Shown: positions 8,786 through 18,437 of the stretch, one piece after another
Numbering within the stretch: the first letter of the stretch is position 1
How the letters are laid out: every line of letters starts with the position of its first letter
Program-made: the position numbers and the translations under genes
Source of the DNA: Syntrophobacterales bacterium
Lineage (GTDB): Bacteria; Desulfobacterota; Syntrophia; Syntrophales; UBA2210
DNA length: 43,083 bases
Direction of reading: 5' to 3'
NCBI GenBank assembly: GCA_021163105.1
Contig: JAGGXJ010000148.1
Span: 1-43,083, forward strand
Notes under the pieces: model-generated
What the model was told of the DNA's origin: nothing
Seen by the model: only the letters and a program-made list of their open reading frames with translations
Database searches by the model: none

Positions 8786-10519
8786 TCAGACGTTATTATT
8801 ATTTTCTTTAAACTGCATATTATACAGCTTAAAATACTCGCCTTTCTTTGCAAGGAGGCCGTCATGAGTTCCCTCTTCGATAATTTTTCCGCTAACTATC
8901 ACGATAATCCGATTCGCGTGACTTATTGTTGAAAGGCGATGGGCGATAACAAAGGTCGTTCTACCCTTCATAAGATTTTCAAGGGCCCCCTGGACTTCCA
9001 TTTCGGCTTCAGTATCAAGCGAGGAAGTGGCCTCATCAAGGATAAGTATGGGGGCATCTTTGAGAAGCGCCCTGGCTATGGAGAGTCTCTGCCTTTCACC
9101 GCCGGAGAGCCTTGCCCCCTGTTCCCCGATGATTGTTTCAAACCCCTTAGGCAGATTCTTAACAAACTGATACGCGTTGGCTGACTTTGCCGCATTTATT
9201 ATTTCTTCATCGCTCTTTTTTATATCACCATAAGCAATATTATTTCTGACGGTATCATTAAATAATATCGTCTGCTGCGTAACAATCCCTATCTGTCCCC
9301 GGAGCGATTCGATGGTGACATCACGGATATCGTGGCCGTCAATCAGTATCTCGCCCTCCGTTACATCATAAAATCTTGGTATCAAATTGACAAGGGTTGT
9401 CTTTCCGCCTCCGCTCATTCCGACAAGGGCCACCACTTCACCGGACTTTATGTCAAGGTTGATGTTTTTCAGGACAGGTTCATCATCATAACTGAAGGTA
9501 ACATTTCTGATTTCAATCCTGTCTGAAATTTGCGGTAGTTTCACCGAGTCTGTTCTGTTTTCTATGTCCGGCGTAATATCCATAATGCTGAAAACACGGA
9601 TGGCAGCCGCTATTCCCCGCTGAATCGTATTGTTGACGTTTGTAAGTCTTTTTACAGGCTCGTAGAGCATGATAAGGGCTGTAAGAAAGGAGAAAAAATT
9701 ACCCGGAGTTGAGACCCCCTGTATCACCTGGTAGCCCCCATAAAAGACAATCGCGGCGATCCCGAGACCGCCCAGAAATTCCATAAATGGAGATGACATG
9801 GCCCGTATGGAGACTGCTTTCATAAAAAACCGGAAGAGATTTTCATTCTCTTTCGCGAATCTCCTACCTTCATAATCTTCCATCCCGAAGGCTTTTACAA
9901 TTCTTGTTCCTGATATGGTTTCCTGAAGGAGACTGGTGAGGTTTCCCATGGTAACCTGTGTGCTTGTGGCCACCTTCCTCATCTTCCTGCCGAATCTGGC
10001 TATGGGATATATCGTCAGGGGGAAAACAACCATGGCAACCAGCGCCAGCTTCCAGTCACGATAAAAAATCACAAAAATAAGGCAAACCAGCGTAAACGAA
10101 TCTTTAAAAAGACTTGTCACGGCCTCTGAAACCGCTCCCTGGATGAGGTTCACATCGTTTGTAATGCGTGACATAAGTACCCCGGTGGAGTTCCTGTTGA
10201 AAAAGGAGAGAGATTGTCTCTGGATGTGATTGTAAAGGTTGCTTCTGAGATCTGTTACCACCCTCTGACCGATAAAACTCATCAGGACGGTCTGGCCATA
10301 GCTGCACGCGCCTTTGATAAAGTATATTGCGATGATTGCTATTGGTATCCACTTCAGCATGGAGGCATTTTTATTTAGAAATATTCCATCCAGAGCGGGC
10401 TTAACGAGGAAAGCAAGCGAGGAAGTAGTGGCGCCGACAACAAGCATGCACAACATCGCCAAGATAAACTTCGGAATATGCGGTTTTGACAGTTTTAAGA
10501 TGCGTTTGAATATGTCCAT
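8786..10519 (-). CDS. msbA: Lipid A export ABC transporter, ATP-binding/permease protein MsbA
   Basis: 577 aa half-transporter; Walker A GMSGGGKT, signature LSGGERQRLSIARALLKDAPILILDEATSSLD; located in LPS locus. Confidence 0.92.
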   Translation of the reverse strand: MDIFKRILKLSKPHIPKFILAMLCMLVVGATTSSLAFLVKPALDGIFLNKNASMLKWIPIAIIAIYFIKGACSYGQTVLMSFIGQRVVTDLRSNLYNHIQRQSLSFFNRNSTGVLMSRITNDVNLIQGAVSEAVTSLFKDSFTLVCLIFVIFYRDWKLALVAMVVFPLTIYPIARFGRKMRKVATSTQVTMGNLTSLLQETISGTRIVKAFGMEDYEGRRFAKENENLFRFFMKAVSIRAMSSPFMEFLGGLGIAAIVFYGGYQVIQGVSTPGNFFSFLTALIMLYEPVKRLTNVNNTIQRGIAAAIRVFSIMDITPDIENRTDSVKLPQISDRIEIRNVTFSYDDEPVLKNINLDIKSGEVVALVGMSGGGKTTLVNLIPRFYDVTEGEILIDGHDIRDVTIESLRGQIGIVTQQTILFNDTVRNNIAYGDIKKSDEEIINAAKSANAYQFVKNLPKGFETIIGEQGARLSGGERQRLSIARALLKDAPILILDEATSSLDTEAEMEVQGALENLMKGRTTFVIAHRLSTISHANRIIVIVSGKIIEEGTHDGLLAKKGEYFKLYNMQFKENNNNV

Positions 10520-10535
10520 AGTATTATGCAGGTTT

Positions 10536-10688
10536 AAGGTTGATGCACCCGCAAAAAGTCTTTAAATGTGTCATTTCGAACGAATGTGAGAAATCTTTAC
10601 GATGTAACATTCTAAAAATACAAGATTTCTCCCTGTGGTCGAAATGACAGATCCGTTGCGGTTGACTTTTGACGAGTCCATCAAGGTT
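10536..10688. repeat. Nested palindromic repeat (family A, copy 1), MITE-like
   Basis: Outer imperfect arms AAGGTTGATGCACCCGCAAAAAGTC / GACTTTTGACGAGTCCATCAAGGTT; inner arms TGTCATTTCGA...AGAAATCT // AGATTTCT...TCGAAATGACA (10569-10649). Inner arms recur at 38036-38116. Confidence 0.8.
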
Positions 10689-10701
10689 CAATTATTGATT
10701 A

Positions 10702-10890
10702 CTAGTTTGTACAAATGGCTTCGTCTATAAGCATGACGGGGATTCCATCCCTGATTTTATACATCAGCTTACACTTATCACATATAAGGCCACTTTCATC
10801 TTTGTTTAAGCGAATATCTCCTTTGCACTTCGGGCATGCCAGGATCTCCAGCAATTCTCTTTCTATCTCCATTGATCGCTCCTTTTTCAC
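10702..10890 (-). CDS. Trm112 family protein (YcaR-like, UPF0434)
   Basis: 62 aa; LLEILACPKCKGDIRLNKDESGLICDKCKLMYKIRDGIPVMLIDEA. Confidence 0.9.
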   Translation of the reverse strand: MKKERSMEIERELLEILACPKCKGDIRLNKDESGLICDKCKLMYKIRDGIPVMLIDEAICTN

Positions 10891-10948
10891 GCGTCACACG
10901 GCTCCTATATCACTCACCGGTCTTTATGTAAAATTCTTCCCTGAGGGA

Positions 10949-11545
10949 CTAAAAGAATACTGAATATCCGATCGTTCCAAAATAGGTGTTGATGCCTCCG
11001 TTGGGTTTCTCTAAACCGGCGTTTGAAAGATGTCTTGCCCCGCATCCCAGGTTAACGGCGGATTTATCCGTCACAAAGACCGAGATACCCAGGCCAATCG
11101 TACTGGAGAAAACAAAACCTCTGGCCTGACTCTCCGTATTGACAGTGACCCAATGCGGACCGACGGATGCCATGAAATAGGCCGACAGGCTGTTCGTTAT
11201 GTGGTGCATATATTTTAGTCCGGCGCCGACACCAAATTCCACATCTGTTTCGGGTCTTGTTACCGGATTTATCTGAGGTTCGATGTAGAAGGAAATTATA
11301 TTTTTACAATCTTCTTGTTGTTCCGATGGGAATTCTTTCAAACTGAAGCCGATATGCCATATCATCAGCACCGGTTCATATTTTCCCTCTTCCACATTTC
11401 CCGTTCCATAACCTATGAGGAATCCTGATTCTGTTACAGGACAACAGGTGCCACCGGACGTGGCACCGGCGTTATCAGGAGTTGCAAGAACCGCAAAGAT
11501 AATCAGTGCTATCGATATTCCTTCTAAAAACTTTCCGGAGTTCAT
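10949..11545 (-). CDS. pagL: PagL-like lipid A 3-O-deacylase (acyloxyacyl hydrolase family)
   Basis: 198 aa outer-membrane-type protein with N-terminal hydrophobic signal, ending in F; RHLSNAGLEKPNGGIN matches the PagL catalytic HxS / SNAG..PNxGxN region. 4-bp overlap with waaC. Confidence 0.75.
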   Translation of the reverse strand: MNSGKFLEGISIALIIFAVLATPDNAGATSGGTCCPVTESGFLIGYGTGNVEEGKYEPVLMIWHIGFSLKEFPSEQQEDCKNIISFYIEPQINPVTRPETDVEFGVGAGLKYMHHITNSLSAYFMASVGPHWVTVNTESQARGFVFSSTIGLGISVFVTDKSAVNLGCGARHLSNAGLEKPNGGINTYFGTIGYSVFF

Positions 11546-12609
11546 GAGAGATCCTTTCGCACTTTGTCTGCTACAGCCTGGAATACATCTTCAACAGAGA
11601 TTTCCTTCATACACCTTTTTGTCTCACACTTTTTTAAGAAACAGGGACTGCATGGCAGACCCCTGCGAATAACTGTATGACCCTCACCGTATGGTCCCGT
11701 TCGCGCGGGATCCGTGGGCCCGAAAAGGGCCACTGTCGGTGTGCCCACAGCCGCCGACACATGCATGGGCCCCGAGTCTGTTGTAATGAGAAGGTCCGAT
11801 AATTTGTACAGATACGCCAGATCTCTGAGAGTTGTTCTGCCCGCGAGATCCGCGGATGGATATTTCATAAATGATCGGATACGTTCCACCGTCTTCCGGT
11901 TACGCCCCCCTGTAAAAACAATCTTCATCTTCAATTCTCTCGTTATCCTGTCGCACAACCGGGCGAATTTGTTATTCTCCCACAGCTTTGTATCCCAGAA
12001 CGCCACAGGGTTCACCGAAACGAATGAGTCCTCCATGCTGATTTCGCTTTCTTTTAGAAGGTTATCGACCCTGTTTCGATTTTCCTCTCCAATATGGATG
12101 GTAAACTCAGGTTTTTCAATATCCGCTCCAAGGTGGCGTGGAAGATCCAGATAGCGATCCACGGCATGCTTGTTCATATCCTCATAAATTTTCTCACTCA
12201 GAAAAAAGCCGGATAGTTCCTGCATACTGTCATATCCAAGTTTCCGTCTGCCTCCACTCAGCAAAACAACAAGGGAACTCTTCAATAAACCGTGAAAATC
12301 GACGACAAGGTCATATCTTCTGTCTCTGAGGGTAGCGACAAATGATGCCATCTCATCAATCGTTTTCCTCACCTCGCGCAGTCTCTTGAGATTTTTCAGC
12401 CAGCTTTTTCTGCGGGAGATAATAACCCTGTCGAGACGGGGATGTCCCTCTATGATATCCGAAGAATCCTCCTCTATCACCCATGTGATATGGGCATCGG
12501 GGTAAAGTTTTCTAAGCGCTTCGAGCGATGGCAATATATGAATCACATCACCTATGGCGCTCAGCTTTACTATAAGGATATTCAATTTTTCATGTCCTTC
12601 ATTATCCAT
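11542..12609 (-). CDS. waaC: GT9 ADP-heptose:LPS heptosyltransferase I
   Basis: 355 aa; ILIVKLSAIGDVIHILPSLEALRKLYPDAHITWVIEE, LITTDSGPMHVSAAVGTPTVALFGPTDPARTGPYG. Confidence 0.88.
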   Translation of the reverse strand: MDNEGHEKLNILIVKLSAIGDVIHILPSLEALRKLYPDAHITWVIEEDSSDIIEGHPRLDRVIISRRKSWLKNLKRLREVRKTIDEMASFVATLRDRRYDLVVDFHGLLKSSLVVLLSGGRRKLGYDSMQELSGFFLSEKIYEDMNKHAVDRYLDLPRHLGADIEKPEFTIHIGEENRNRVDNLLKESEISMEDSFVSVNPVAFWDTKLWENNKFARLCDRITRELKMKIVFTGGRNRKTVERIRSFMKYPSADLAGRTTLRDLAYLYKLSDLLITTDSGPMHVSAAVGTPTVALFGPTDPARTGPYGEGHTVIRRGLPCSPCFLKKCETKRCMKEISVEDVFQAVADKVRKDLS

Positions 12610-13148
12610 TCCGTCGCATCGAGGATATCCCGGGCGATACAGGCCGCTTTTATATCGGAAGCCTTTACCTTTTTCCCATAGCCTGTTCTTACAAGTATCC
12701 CTCCAGCTCCGACATTATTCGCGAGTTCTATATCCTTCGCCATATCGCCCACCACATAGGAACCGGGCAGGTCAATGTCAAGTTCTTCAGACGCCTTTAT
12801 AAGCATTCCCGGAGCTGGTTTTCTGCAGTCGCATGATATCCGGTATTTGCCGATTCCCTCTGTCGGATGATGGGGGCAATAGTAAAACCTGTCAATAAAC
12901 GCACCCTGTGCCCGGAATAATTCATTTGTTCTTGCATGGACGGCGTTCACAAAATCTTCATCGAAGAAACCTCTCGCTACACCCGACTGGTTTGTGACCA
13001 CCACCACCTTCATTCCCGCCTCATTTATCATCCGCACGGCATCAAATGCCGCTGGGAATATCCTCAATTGCTCCAGATTGCCAAGGTAGCCAACCTCTTC
13101 ATTGATTGTTCCGTCCCTGTCCAGAAAGACAGCCCTGTTTTTTTTCAT
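12582..13148 (-). CDS. gmhB: D-glycero-beta-D-manno-heptose 1,7-bisphosphate 7-phosphatase
   Basis: 188 aa; HAD motif AVFLDRDGTINEEVGYL, VVVTNQSGVARGFF, CPHHPTEG...CDCRKPAPGMLIKA. Confidence 0.93.
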   Translation of the reverse strand: MKKNRAVFLDRDGTINEEVGYLGNLEQLRIFPAAFDAVRMINEAGMKVVVVTNQSGVARGFFDEDFVNAVHARTNELFRAQGAFIDRFYYCPHHPTEGIGKYRISCDCRKPAPGMLIKASEELDIDLPGSYVVGDMAKDIELANNVGAGGILVRTGYGKKVKASDIKAACIARDILDATEWIMKDMKN

Positions 13149-14212
13149 TGTTCTATATCCAGAATATTTTTTGCGGCATCATATACATCATCCACCCCTA
13201 TCAGATCCATACATCTGAAATCGGTCGGACATACCTCTTTGAGACAGGGACTGCAGGAAACACCCTTGTAAATAACGACACTTTTCCTGCCTGCCGGAGA
13301 TGTTGTCGCGGGATTTGTCGACCCGAATATGGCGACGAGAGGGATATCCAAAGCTCCAGCAAGGTGCATCAGCCCTGAATCGTTCGATATAAAGAGATTA
13401 CACTCGTTTATCAGTCCCGTCACCTCTTTAAGATCTGTCTCGCCGGCAAGATTGACCATTGCGTTTTTCGAATATCGTTGGACCTGGTCTGTTTTCTCTC
13501 TGTCTCCGGCACTTCCGAAAAGGATAATCCTGGCTGAAAATTCATCCGCGAGTCTGTCTGCCACGGCTGCGAATCTTTCCGGGAACCACATCTTGGCAGG
13601 TCCGTAACTGGCCCCCGGCGCGATGCCTATCAGGGTGTCTCTTTCTTTAATATTATGTTCGGTAAGGATCTTTCTTGCAGACATGGAATAATCATTACCG
13701 GGCACTATATTAATATCTCTTCCTGATGTTCTAAATCCCAGCGCCTCGACCATCTCCAGATAATAACCAATCTGGTGAATCTTTCTTGTCGCCCGTGTTC
13801 TCTTAACCGAATGGGTCAGAAGAAGCCCCCTGCAGTCAGAGTTATACCCGGCCCTCAGGGGTATTCGCGCGAGCCACGCGATAATAGCTGCCTCTATGGC
13901 ATTTTGGAGAAGAACAGTCAGATCGAAATTCTCTTCCCTCAGTTGCGCGGCAAGCCGTATTTTCCCACCTGTTCCATCATGTATGCCGGGACTCTGAAAT
14001 ACAATGACATCGTCAACATCCGGGCAGGCCCTGTAGAGTTGTGCTACCCAGGGCTTTGCCAGTACGGTTATCCTTGCGTGGGGGAAAGTATGTCTGACAG
14101 ACGACACAGCCGGGAGACTCATAATAACATCACCGATCCAGTTGGTTCCTCTCACCAGTATATTTTTGATTTCTTCAGGGGAGAGTTCCTTCGATTTTCT
14201 TGCCTTCAGCAT
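13145..14212 (-). CDS. waaF: GT9 ADP-heptose:LPS heptosyltransferase II
   Basis: 355 aa; ILVRGTNWIGDVIMSLPAVSSVRHTFPHARITVLAKPWVAQLY, APGASYGPAKMWFPERFA. Confidence 0.93.
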   Translation of the reverse strand: MLKARKSKELSPEEIKNILVRGTNWIGDVIMSLPAVSSVRHTFPHARITVLAKPWVAQLYRACPDVDDVIVFQSPGIHDGTGGKIRLAAQLREENFDLTVLLQNAIEAAIIAWLARIPLRAGYNSDCRGLLLTHSVKRTRATRKIHQIGYYLEMVEALGFRTSGRDINIVPGNDYSMSARKILTEHNIKERDTLIGIAPGASYGPAKMWFPERFAAVADRLADEFSARIILFGSAGDREKTDQVQRYSKNAMVNLAGETDLKEVTGLINECNLFISNDSGLMHLAGALDIPLVAIFGSTNPATTSPAGRKSVVIYKGVSCSPCLKEVCPTDFRCMDLIGVDDVYDAAKNILDIEQ

Positions 14213-14231
14213 ATTAAATCACTCTCCAAAC

Positions 14232-15113
14232 CTATAAGACCTGAGCTTTCTTGGTCTTCCAGCGCTGGTGAAGCCAGAACCACTGTTCGGGATGTTTTCT
14301 CACGATGTCTTCAACAATATTCGTAAATCTTTGAGTGTTTTCAAGGATATCCCTGTCATAATCGCCGGTTCTTGAAATCTCGATTTCCGGCCCGATAGCA
14401 AACCGGTATTTCCCGTTCTCCATTCTGAATATAAAACCTGGCAGAACGGGCGCCCCTGTCTGGAGCGCGAGAGAGGCAAGGCCCTTGGTGGTTGATGCCG
14501 GTCTTCCGAAAAAATCCACGAATACACCTTCCCGCCATGAAACATTCTGATCTATCAGAATGCCTACATTCTCATTTTTTCCAAGAACTTGGATTATTCT
14601 CCTGGCGGCGCCTCCCTTGGGGATAAGCTTGTTGCCTGCATGACTCCTTACCCTATCAACAATATTCCCTATGACAGGATTGTCCAGTGCCCGGTATACA
14701 ATATTTACCGGCTGGCAGCGGAGGGCAAAAGCAGCCACCATTATTTCCCAGTTTCCGAAATGCCCGGTAAAGAAAAGAATCCCCTTATTCTTTTTGTGAG
14801 CTCTCAGATAGTTCTCCATCCCCTCAAACTCCAGCCAGTTAGATATATTCTCCCTTGTCATGGAAAGAATATCGAAAAACTCGGCGGCAACTATTCCCAG
14901 GTTCTTATAGCAATCTCTGCCGATTTTTGTCACTTCGAGCATATCTTTTTCCGGGAACGCACGCGTGAGATTATGCAGGACGATCAATCTGTTTTTCTCG
15001 GAAAACTGGTAAAACAGAATCATCAGGGTTTTGAACAGGATTCTTCTTATATTTAGGGGGATGACCCTGAATATAAGAAAGACGATTTTTGCTGTCCGTG
15101 TCTCTTTTTTCAT
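14232..15113 (-). CDS. Lysophospholipid/lipid A acyltransferase (LpxL/HtrB family)
   Basis: 293 aa; GILFFTGHFGNWEIM, GVFVDFFGRPASTTKGLASLALQTGAPVLPGF, EQWFWLHQRWKTK. Confidence 0.9.
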   Translation of the reverse strand: MKKETRTAKIVFLIFRVIPLNIRRILFKTLMILFYQFSEKNRLIVLHNLTRAFPEKDMLEVTKIGRDCYKNLGIVAAEFFDILSMTRENISNWLEFEGMENYLRAHKKNKGILFFTGHFGNWEIMVAAFALRCQPVNIVYRALDNPVIGNIVDRVRSHAGNKLIPKGGAARRIIQVLGKNENVGILIDQNVSWREGVFVDFFGRPASTTKGLASLALQTGAPVLPGFIFRMENGKYRFAIGPEIEISRTGDYDRDILENTQRFTNIVEDIVRKHPEQWFWLHQRWKTKKAQVL

Positions 15114-16198
15114 GTTTCTAACCGTGTAAGAATATATTCCTTAAAGTTCAGACTGGAGGGGGTTATCTCCATCTCCATTTTCAGCCGGTAAACATCCCGG
15201 AAGAAATCGGGGAACTTAATCAATTTAATCCCGTCTTTCTCCGTAGTCAGTATAAGCTCCGCGCGGGAATCACGACAGGCCTCCAGGATATGTTCAATGT
15301 CCCCTCCGGTGTACACATGATGATCCGGGAACGGTATAAAGGCAGTAATCTCTCCACAGAGAGGCCCCAGTATATTTCTGAAACTGTCGGGGTTGGCTAT
15401 GCCTGAAAACGCGCATATCCTTTTCCCTTTGAGATATTCAAGTGGGAGAATATCCTGCGCTTCGCCTCCGATAAGTCCCCTTGCTCTTCGATAACCCCTG
15501 AAGGTCGGAAGCTGAGGGATTTCAACTGCGGGCATATTGTCCGCTGCCGGATCCGCGCTTCCCTCTGTGGATGTAAATATTATGGCATCGGCCCTTTGCA
15601 AACCTTTTTGCGGTTCACGCAGACCTCCTCTCGGAAGCATGAACCCGTTCCCGAACGGGTTTTCGCTGTCCAGCAAAACGATATCGATATCTCTGGAAAG
15701 ACGGCGGTGCTGAAACGCGTCATCAAGTATAAGAACATCAGCGCCGAAACGCTCGACAGCCAGTTCTCCGGCAGGAAATCTTTCCTTCCCGATAATGACG
15801 GGAACCCCTTTCAGACTGTTTGCGATCAGCACCGGTTCATCGCCCGCCTCGTTCGCCCCCATTAATATGTCATGACCGTCCGATACCACGCCTGTGTGTC
15901 TTTCCTTTTTGCCCCCGTAGCCCCTGCTCAGTATAGCCGGTCTGTACCCATGTTCCTTAAGCATACCGGCCAGCATGATTACCACGGGTGTCTTCCCGGT
16001 TCCTCCGACAATTATATTTCCCACGCTGATAACCCTGCATTTCATGCTCTGTGCATGGAATATGCCTGCATCATAGAAATGATTACGAAGAATTACAGCA
16101 CCACGGTACATGAAGGAAGCGATAAGAAGAGGGGAAAACCGCAACAGTTTTCTGTCATCACGCAATATCCTGGAAGCAACATTTTTCAGTTTCAACAT
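15110..16198 (-). CDS. lpxK: Tetraacyldisaccharide 4'-kinase
   Basis: 362 aa; SVGNIIVGGTGKTPVVIMLAGML, AILSRGYGG, DEPVLIA, LILDDAFQHRRLSRDIDIVLLD. Confidence 0.94.
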   Translation of the reverse strand: MLKLKNVASRILRDDRKLLRFSPLLIASFMYRGAVILRNHFYDAGIFHAQSMKCRVISVGNIIVGGTGKTPVVIMLAGMLKEHGYRPAILSRGYGGKKERHTGVVSDGHDILMGANEAGDEPVLIANSLKGVPVIIGKERFPAGELAVERFGADVLILDDAFQHRRLSRDIDIVLLDSENPFGNGFMLPRGGLREPQKGLQRADAIIFTSTEGSADPAADNMPAVEIPQLPTFRGYRRARGLIGGEAQDILPLEYLKGKRICAFSGIANPDSFRNILGPLCGEITAFIPFPDHHVYTGGDIEHILEACRDSRAELILTTEKDGIKLIKFPDFFRDVYRLKMEMEITPSSLNFKEYILTRLET

Positions 16199-16211
16199 AT
16201 TTGGTCACTAC

Positions 16212-17351
16212 TCATATCATTTCACACGCCAAACTGGCCGCTCTTGCGGACGCGCCCGGACCGCCCAGCATCTCGCTCACACCGGACAGATTTCTTTTCA
16301 TTTCATCCATTCTGGGCGCACTGGTAAGGATATCGTACGCTTCATCCGCCATCTTTTCGGGATTAGCGTTTCCCTGTATAAGCTCCGGGACTACTGTTTT
16401 TCCTGCTATTATGTTGACAAGTCCTATGTTATCAACATTAACAACTATCCGGCCTATGAGGTATGTCAGCGGTGAAAGTCTGTAGACGATAATCATCGGT
16501 ACTCCGAGAAGCGCTGTCTCCAGCGTGGCCGTTCCTGAAGCTACGACGGCAATATCGGACAGGCCAATGACATCATACACATCCCCCTCTATAATTCTGA
16601 AATCAACCTTATATGGGTCAGCCAGTTCGTGCACAAAATCGAACGAAAGCGTGTCCGCAAGTGGCAGGACAAACTGAATGGCCGGGATCCTGTCCTTCAG
16701 GATTTTTGCCATTCCAAGCATTTCAGGAAGGAGCCTTGCAACTTCGCCCTTTCTGCTCCCCGGCAGGAGGGCAATAGTTGTCAGCCCCTCTTTCAAGCCG
16801 AACTTTTTGAGCGCCTCTCCGCGCGTGTACTGTCTCTTTACCGTATCCAAGAGCGGATTACCAACAAAACGGGCATCCAGATTTACCTTCTCATAGACCT
16901 GCTCTTCAAATGGAAGTATAAGCGCCATACGATCTACATACTTCTCCAGAGCATATATCCTTTTTTTTCTCCATGCCCATACCTTGGGACTTATGTAGTA
17001 AAAGACCTTAATCCCGTCTTCCCTGGCAAACTTAGCCAGAGGCAGGTTAAAGTCCGGGTAGTCTATAAGGATCAGAAGGGCCGGCCTCGATTGCCGCAGA
17101 GATTTTTTAAGCTCGCGTTTTACCTTCAGTATAAAACCCAGTCTTGGTAATACCTCGGTAATCCCCATAACGGCCATTTCAGATGAATGGGCAATCAGAG
17201 AAACACCGGATTCTTTCATCTTTTCGCCTCCAACCCCGTAGAAACGCAGGCCTGGATTGGTGTCATGCATCGCCCTGACAAGATTTGCCCCATGCAAGTC
17301 GCCCGATGCCTCACCGGCAATAATCATTATATCAAGGTTTTGTGGCTGCAT
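16212..17351 (-). CDS. lpxB: Lipid-A-disaccharide synthase
   Basis: 379 aa; IMIIAGEASGDLHGANLV, YYISPKVWAWRKKRI, LLPGSRKGEVARLLP, VVASGTATLETALLGVPMIIVYR. Confidence 0.95.
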   Translation of the reverse strand: MQPQNLDIMIIAGEASGDLHGANLVRAMHDTNPGLRFYGVGGEKMKESGVSLIAHSSEMAVMGITEVLPRLGFILKVKRELKKSLRQSRPALLILIDYPDFNLPLAKFAREDGIKVFYYISPKVWAWRKKRIYALEKYVDRMALILPFEEQVYEKVNLDARFVGNPLLDTVKRQYTRGEALKKFGLKEGLTTIALLPGSRKGEVARLLPEMLGMAKILKDRIPAIQFVLPLADTLSFDFVHELADPYKVDFRIIEGDVYDVIGLSDIAVVASGTATLETALLGVPMIIVYRLSPLTYLIGRIVVNVDNIGLVNIIAGKTVVPELIQGNANPEKMADEAYDILTSAPRMDEMKRNLSGVSEMLGGPGASARAASLACEMI

Positions 17352-17438
17352 AATTCAACAGAATTATTCATAGCGTGAGATAAGAGATGAAAGACAGAAG
17401 ACAGCAAAGGGTAAAGTCTCCGCCATATAATCACTAAT

Positions 17439-17576
17439 AGTAATCGTTTACGGTTGTCGGTTCACAGTTCACAGTTTTTTCAATGAACTATGCAACGATC
17501 GAAACATTTTGGATATTGCTTTCAACCCTCTGTTTTTTAACCGAGAACCGATAACTGGAAACCGTGAACGGTTACT
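17439..17576. repeat. Imperfect palindromic repeat (family B, copy 1)
   Basis: Ends AGTAATCGTTTACGGTT / AACCGTGAACGGTTACT; internal GGTTGTCGGTTCACAG...GAAACATTTTGGATATTGCTTTCAACCCTCTGTTTTTT also present at 29044-29120. Confidence 0.8.
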
Positions 17577-17649
17577 AATTCTCGGGGGTTAGGGATCAGG
17601 ATTCAGTGTTGGATTCCGCAAAAACTTTTGAGTCCCGGCATCTTATTCT

Positions 17650-18423
17650 TTACCGGCAGACCCCTCTTTCAGATTTTTCGATGAATTCTATAAAATGATC
17701 CACCTCGGGTGAGTTCTTGATTTCCGCTCTTATCTTCTCCGCAGCTTCAGAAAGCAGAAGGGATGATCTGAAGACTATCCTGTAAGCCTTCTTCAAATTT
17801 CCCACAGTTTCCTCCGAAAACCCACGTCTCTTCAGACCGATAAGATTAAGACCGTACGGTCTTGCGTGATTACCCGCGACTGTAACATATGGGGGGACAT
17901 CCTTATTGACCGCGGATGTGCCGCTGATCATTGCGTGGCATCCTATGCGTGTAAACTGATGAGCGCCCGATAGTCCGCCTATTATAGCGTAATCTTCAAC
18001 ATGTATGTGCCCGGCCAGATTGGCGGCGTTTGCCATAACGATATTGTTACCAAGCTTGCAGTTATGGGCCACATGACAATATGCCATCAGGAGATTATTG
18101 TTCCCGATAAATGTCATGCCTATATCGGAAGATGTCGCCCTGTGTATTGTGACAAATTCTCTTATCGTATTATTGTCACCAATAATAACGGGGCACTTCT
18201 CTCCTTCGAATTTCAGATCCTGGGGAGGCGCGCCGATGGATGCAAACTGGAATATGTGGCAGTTGCTGCCTATTTTTGTGGGACCTTCTATGACTGCGTG
18301 CGGACCCACGACAGAATCTTTTCCTATCTGTACATCCGGGCCGATAACACTGTAGGGTCCTACCTCAACATTTTCTCCAACAGTCGCTTCGGGCGATATG
18401 ATAGCCGTTGGGTGAATACTCAT
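17650..18423 (-). CDS. lpxA: Acyl-ACP--UDP-N-acetylglucosamine O-acyltransferase
   Basis: 257 aa left-handed beta-helix; [70 protein letters not shown]. Confidence 0.96.
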   Translation of the reverse strand: MSIHPTAIISPEATVGENVEVGPYSVIGPDVQIGKDSVVGPHAVIEGPTKIGSNCHIFQFASIGAPPQDLKFEGEKCPVIIGDNNTIREFVTIHRATSSDIGMTFIGNNNLLMAYCHVAHNCKLGNNIVMANAANLAGHIHVEDYAIIGGLSGAHQFTRIGCHAMISGTSAVNKDVPPYVTVAGNHARPYGLNLIGLKRRGFSEETVGNLKKAYRIVFRSSLLLSEAAEKIRAEIKNSPEVDHFIEFIEKSERGVCR

Positions 18424-18437
18424 CTCTTCTCTACCCC

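Noticed and set aside
13775-14326. 183-aa plus-strand ORF
   Set aside because: Antisense to waaF and the lpxL-like gene; shadow ORF.
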